Below, in pieces: positions 43,935 through 46,082 of a DNA stretch of 46,082 nucleotides (position 1 is its first letter; each line of letters opens with the position of its first letter). The translations under genes and the position numbers were made by a program. The DNA comes from Ignavibacteriales bacterium (GTDB lineage: Bacteria > Bacteroidota > Ignavibacteria > Ignavibacteriales > Ignavibacteriaceae). Below the pieces are notes generated by a model, which was not told the origin of the DNA, ran no database searches, and saw only the letters and a list, made by a program, of their open reading frames with translations. Where the stretch lies: positions 1-46,082 of the forward strand of contig JAGUXE010000223.1 in assembly GCA_020061995.1 (NCBI GenBank), written 5' to 3'.

Positions 43935-44128
43935 ATTTGGGCTAAAGCCCGATAACTTTTCAGATTGTAGTCTCCGTCCTAAGGGACGGAGTTAATGTTA
44001 AAACATAAAAGCCATGCTGAGTAAATTTACAAATAAGCAATACACAAACAGCCATTGAAGCTTTATTAACAACGCCATTTATGACGTAGACTGTCTATAT
44101 GAGAACTGCGGTGGACTTTAGCCCAAAT
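43935..44128. repeat. 194-bp element bounded by 13-bp perfect inverted repeats (REP/MITE-like)
   Basis: ATTTGGGCTAAAG (43935-43947) and CTTTAGCCCAAAT (44116-44128) are perfect inverse copies. The left end holds its own small hairpin GGGCT-AA-AGCCC, and inside lies a perfect palindrome CTCCGTCC-TAAG-GGACGGAG (43972-43991). There is no open reading frame. It fills most of the gap between flagellin and the glycosyltransferase gene and ends seven bases from the latter's stop. The layout resembles mobile non-coding elements moved by IS200/REP-associated transposases; no transposase is in the window. Confidence 0.65.
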
Positions 44129-44134
44129 GATTAG

Positions 44135-45634
44135 CTATAGATAATTCTGAAGTTTCTCTTTTAATATCCCTACCCTAGACTTAACTTCCGGAATATGGTC
44201 AAACCTTTCTTCAACTTCTGTTATCAATCCTTTTATCTTCGGTAGTTCACCATCAGAGATGTATAACGAAATTAAATAAAAGTATATTGATGCATCATCC
44301 GGCTTTATTGTTTTAAGTTCTTCGAATAGAGTTTTTGCGTCGGTTGAATTACTTATCGCAGTGTAATGGCGGGCAAGAATCATCTTAAGTTCAATCGAGA
44401 CGGGATATTTTTTAGATAAACCTTTTAGTAAGATCTCTTTTGAACTATTTATTTTATAATCATTCAGAAAAAGTAAGCTAATTTCAAAAACATTTGTATC
44501 GGTAGTCTCAACAAACCTGCTTATTTCCAAATCATTCAACACTTTATCATTTACAATTTGAGAAAGTGTGTCAGCCGCATCCTTATCAGTGATCGAATCT
44601 ATTAGCTTGCGGCTATATGTAATAATAAGATTATTATCATTCATATTTTTAGCTAAAGCAACAGCATGACTATATATTTCCGTATCATTTAATATTATAT
44701 GGATTTCACTTACTGACTTATTTAATCTACTTTTTGAATTTAGCCGAATTGTTTTTTCAAGAAATTGCTTTGAGGTTGTTGAATCTCCCTTTCTTAAATA
44801 TATCTTTGATGCCGCAAAGTTAGCAAATACATCATCCTTATTTTCTTTTAATGCCGAATTGATATTTCTTGCTGCGGCTTCAACATCATGATTTTTCAAT
44901 TCATAAATTGCAATTGACGAATAACTGTTTGCCCGGTAATTCTTGTGTAGATTATTATCTGATAAAGCTATCTTGAAATATTGTATAGACTCAGTTTCAT
45001 TTTCTAATATTTGATATGTCAGTCCAAGTTGAAAAGCATAATAAGAAGAATTATTGGTCGAATATTCATGAAGCAGTAATTCCAGATTTCGTCGTGCTTT
45101 ATCTTTTTTTTCATTGGGGGAAATGTTATAACCGGAATGAATTATTTCAATCTTGGTATCGATTATTTTATAATTATTCGCAAGAAGTGATGGAAGTATC
45201 TGCTCGTGAACTTTTCCTGTAAACTCAATTCTGACTGAATTTGAAAATAATCTTACATATAACATTGAATTATCTCTTCCAAATTCAGAATCAAGACTTG
45301 TTACTACACAATTATATCCGGCTCTCTCTGGTTTTTGCTTAAGGCGATTAATTTCTTTAATGGATTTTGAGGTTAATTTTTCATCAGCATCAAGGTAAAG
45401 AATCAAATCACCGGATGATTTACTTAATGCAAAATTTCTGGCTGCTGAGAAATCTTTTATCCATTCGAAATAGAATAATTTTGCTCCGATATTTTCTGCG
45501 ATTTTAACTGTGTCATCCGTAGAACCGGTATCAACAATTACTATTTCATCAGCAATTTCTTTAACAGACTCAAGACATTCCGCCAGACGGTGAGCTTCAT
45601 TCTTAACGATCATTGAAAGAGTAAGTGTCCCCAT
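44135..45634 (-). CDS. Family-2 glycosyltransferase with TPR repeats
   Basis: A 499-residue protein. Residues 1 to about 200 are a GT-A glycosyltransferase: LTLSMIVKNEAHRLAECLESV, EIVIVDTGSTD (30-40), WIKDFSAARNFAL and LILYLDADEKL (DxD-like Asp82-Asp84), followed by FTGKVHEQI. From about residue 200 the protein is helical TPR-like repeats (YYAFQLGLTYQILENETESIQYFKIAL and similar). This is the SunS/TPR-glycosyltransferase layout, which often modifies proteins. The neighbouring flagellin is an attractive substrate, but that is inference. Its ATG overlaps the upstream TPR gene's stop (TGATG), so both are coupled. Confidence 0.88.
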   Translation of the reverse strand: MGTLTLSMIVKNEAHRLAECLESVKEIADEIVIVDTGSTDDTVKIAENIGAKLFYFEWIKDFSAARNFALSKSSGDLILYLDADEKLTSKSIKEINRLKQKPERAGYNCVVTSLDSEFGRDNSMLYVRLFSNSVRIEFTGKVHEQILPSLLANNYKIIDTKIEIIHSGYNISPNEKKDKARRNLELLLHEYSTNNSSYYAFQLGLTYQILENETESIQYFKIALSDNNLHKNYRANSYSSIAIYELKNHDVEAAARNINSALKENKDDVFANFAASKIYLRKGDSTTSKQFLEKTIRLNSKSRLNKSVSEIHIILNDTEIYSHAVALAKNMNDNNLIITYSRKLIDSITDKDAADTLSQIVNDKVLNDLEISRFVETTDTNVFEISLLFLNDYKINSSKEILLKGLSKKYPVSIELKMILARHYTAISNSTDAKTLFEELKTIKPDDASIYFYLISLYISDGELPKIKGLITEVEERFDHIPEVKSRVGILKEKLQNYL

Positions 45635-46065
45635 CAGCCTTCAACTAAAGATGAATGTTCGGTGCTATATCCAAGTAACTTGTTAACATTCGCGAGTGAT
45701 TCAACTGCAAAATTGTTTTGAGAATCATTTTTAATTCCCCGCTCAAACATATTCTTTGCTTCTTCTAATTGATCTTCGATAAAAAAGATTTCTCCTAGTC
45801 CTGTGCAAGCTTGAGATGATGTCGGATTTATATAAAGAGCATTCTCGAAACTCTTTCTCGCTTCGTGACTGTTTCCCATGCTTAAATAGGAAAAACCTTT
45901 AAGATTATGAAGTGCGGCAAAGTCTTCTATCGAAGTACCGTTATCAAGTGATTTAGAAAATTCATTTTCGTGTTGTTCAATTAAATTAATTACTGATGCA
46001 AATTCTGAGACTTTGAAAAAGTTATAAGCTTGCACAAATAGTGATTCAAATGAGTCGACATCCAT
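45634..46065 (-). CDS. TPR-repeat protein (5' end possibly beyond the window)
   Basis: At least 143 residues of tetratricopeptide repeats: helical pairs with LHNLKGFSYLSMGNSHEARKSFENALYINPTS and ACTGLGEIFFIEDQLEEAKNMFERGIKNDSQN are typical 34-residue units. The ATG at 46065 is the first Met, but the frame stays open to the window end, so the true start may be further upstream. It is coupled to the TPR-glycosyltransferase gene by a TGATG overlap and probably acts with it as an adaptor or substrate-binding partner. Confidence 0.75.
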   Translation of the reverse strand: MDVDSFESLFVQAYNFFKVSEFASVINLIEQHENEFSKSLDNGTSIEDFAALHNLKGFSYLSMGNSHEARKSFENALYINPTSSQACTGLGEIFFIEDQLEEAKNMFERGIKNDSQNNFAVESLANVNKLLGYSTEHSSLVEG

Positions 46066-46082
46066 CAATGAATTGTGATGCA

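Noticed and set aside
1..46082. CRISPR arrays, tRNA or rRNA genes, transposases or phage genes
   Set aside because: Reading the gene-free gaps on both strands showed no regular spaced repeats, cloverleaf sequences or recognisable mobility proteins.

Overview
The window is AT-rich bacterial DNA that reads best as a chromosome segment from the Bacteroidota/Ignavibacteriota side of the FCB group. Ignavibacteria-like is my preferred guess. It rests on the mix of a complete-looking flagellar locus with a very short flagellin, a Na+-pumping propionate module, many PAS-rich sensor kinases, a one-heme porin-like protein and Bacteroidota-style accessory genes. The lineage is inferred from gene content only; there is no rRNA in the window.

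Positions 1-6320 look accessory. All genes are on the + strand and are separated by long non-coding stretches: an alpha/beta hydrolase cut by the window edge, a quinol-dependent nitric oxide reductase, an unusual two-domain protein (PRPP-synthetase-like domain plus cupin), a DsrE-like protein followed by a truncated trmO start, and a secreted serine beta-lactamase-family hydrolase. The gaps carry GCTAA...TTAGC-type boundary sequences resembling integron attC sites or their remnants, and the trmO fragment ends exactly at one of them.

Positions 6325-21369 are mostly housekeeping and signalling genes: a PIN-PhoH ATPase, a six-PAS hybrid histidine kinase with a YeeZ-like reductase, a TauE/SafE permease behind a porin-like CxxCH protein, a membrane-fused spermidine-synthase-like protein, and a minus-strand block of HAD phosphatase, 3-hydroxyacyl-CoA dehydrogenase, acetate kinase and SPFH protein that ends in a clear terminator.

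Positions 21476-28017 hold a DUF438/hemerythrin/PAS protein overlapping a DUF1858-DUF2249 protein (likely redox or NO related), a BaiN-type flavoprotein, HflX, an aromatic amino acid/histidine ammonia-lyase whose MIO triad reads Ser-Ser-Gly, and a GroES-like co-chaperone.

Positions 28148-36999 form the best-integrated unit. A membrane histidine kinase and a sigma-54-dependent response regulator sit directly upstream of a textbook GG-N10-GC sigma-54 promoter. That promoter drives methylmalonyl-CoA mutase, methylmalonyl-CoA epimerase and the four subunits of a sodium-pumping methylmalonyl-CoA decarboxylase. Together they would convert succinyl-CoA to propionyl-CoA and store the decarboxylation energy as a Na+ gradient. 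An AlkD-like protein follows the terminator.

Positions 37840-46082 (minus strand) are flagellar and regulatory: a second kinase/sigma-54 activator pair, FlgM, a FliT-like protein, FliD, FliS and flagellin. Flagellin has a clear sigma-28 promoter, a two-hairpin leader and an intrinsic terminator. Upstream lie a 194-bp inverted-repeat element and a TPR-containing glycosyltransferase with a TPR partner. No tRNA, rRNA, CRISPR array, transposase or integrase gene was seen.
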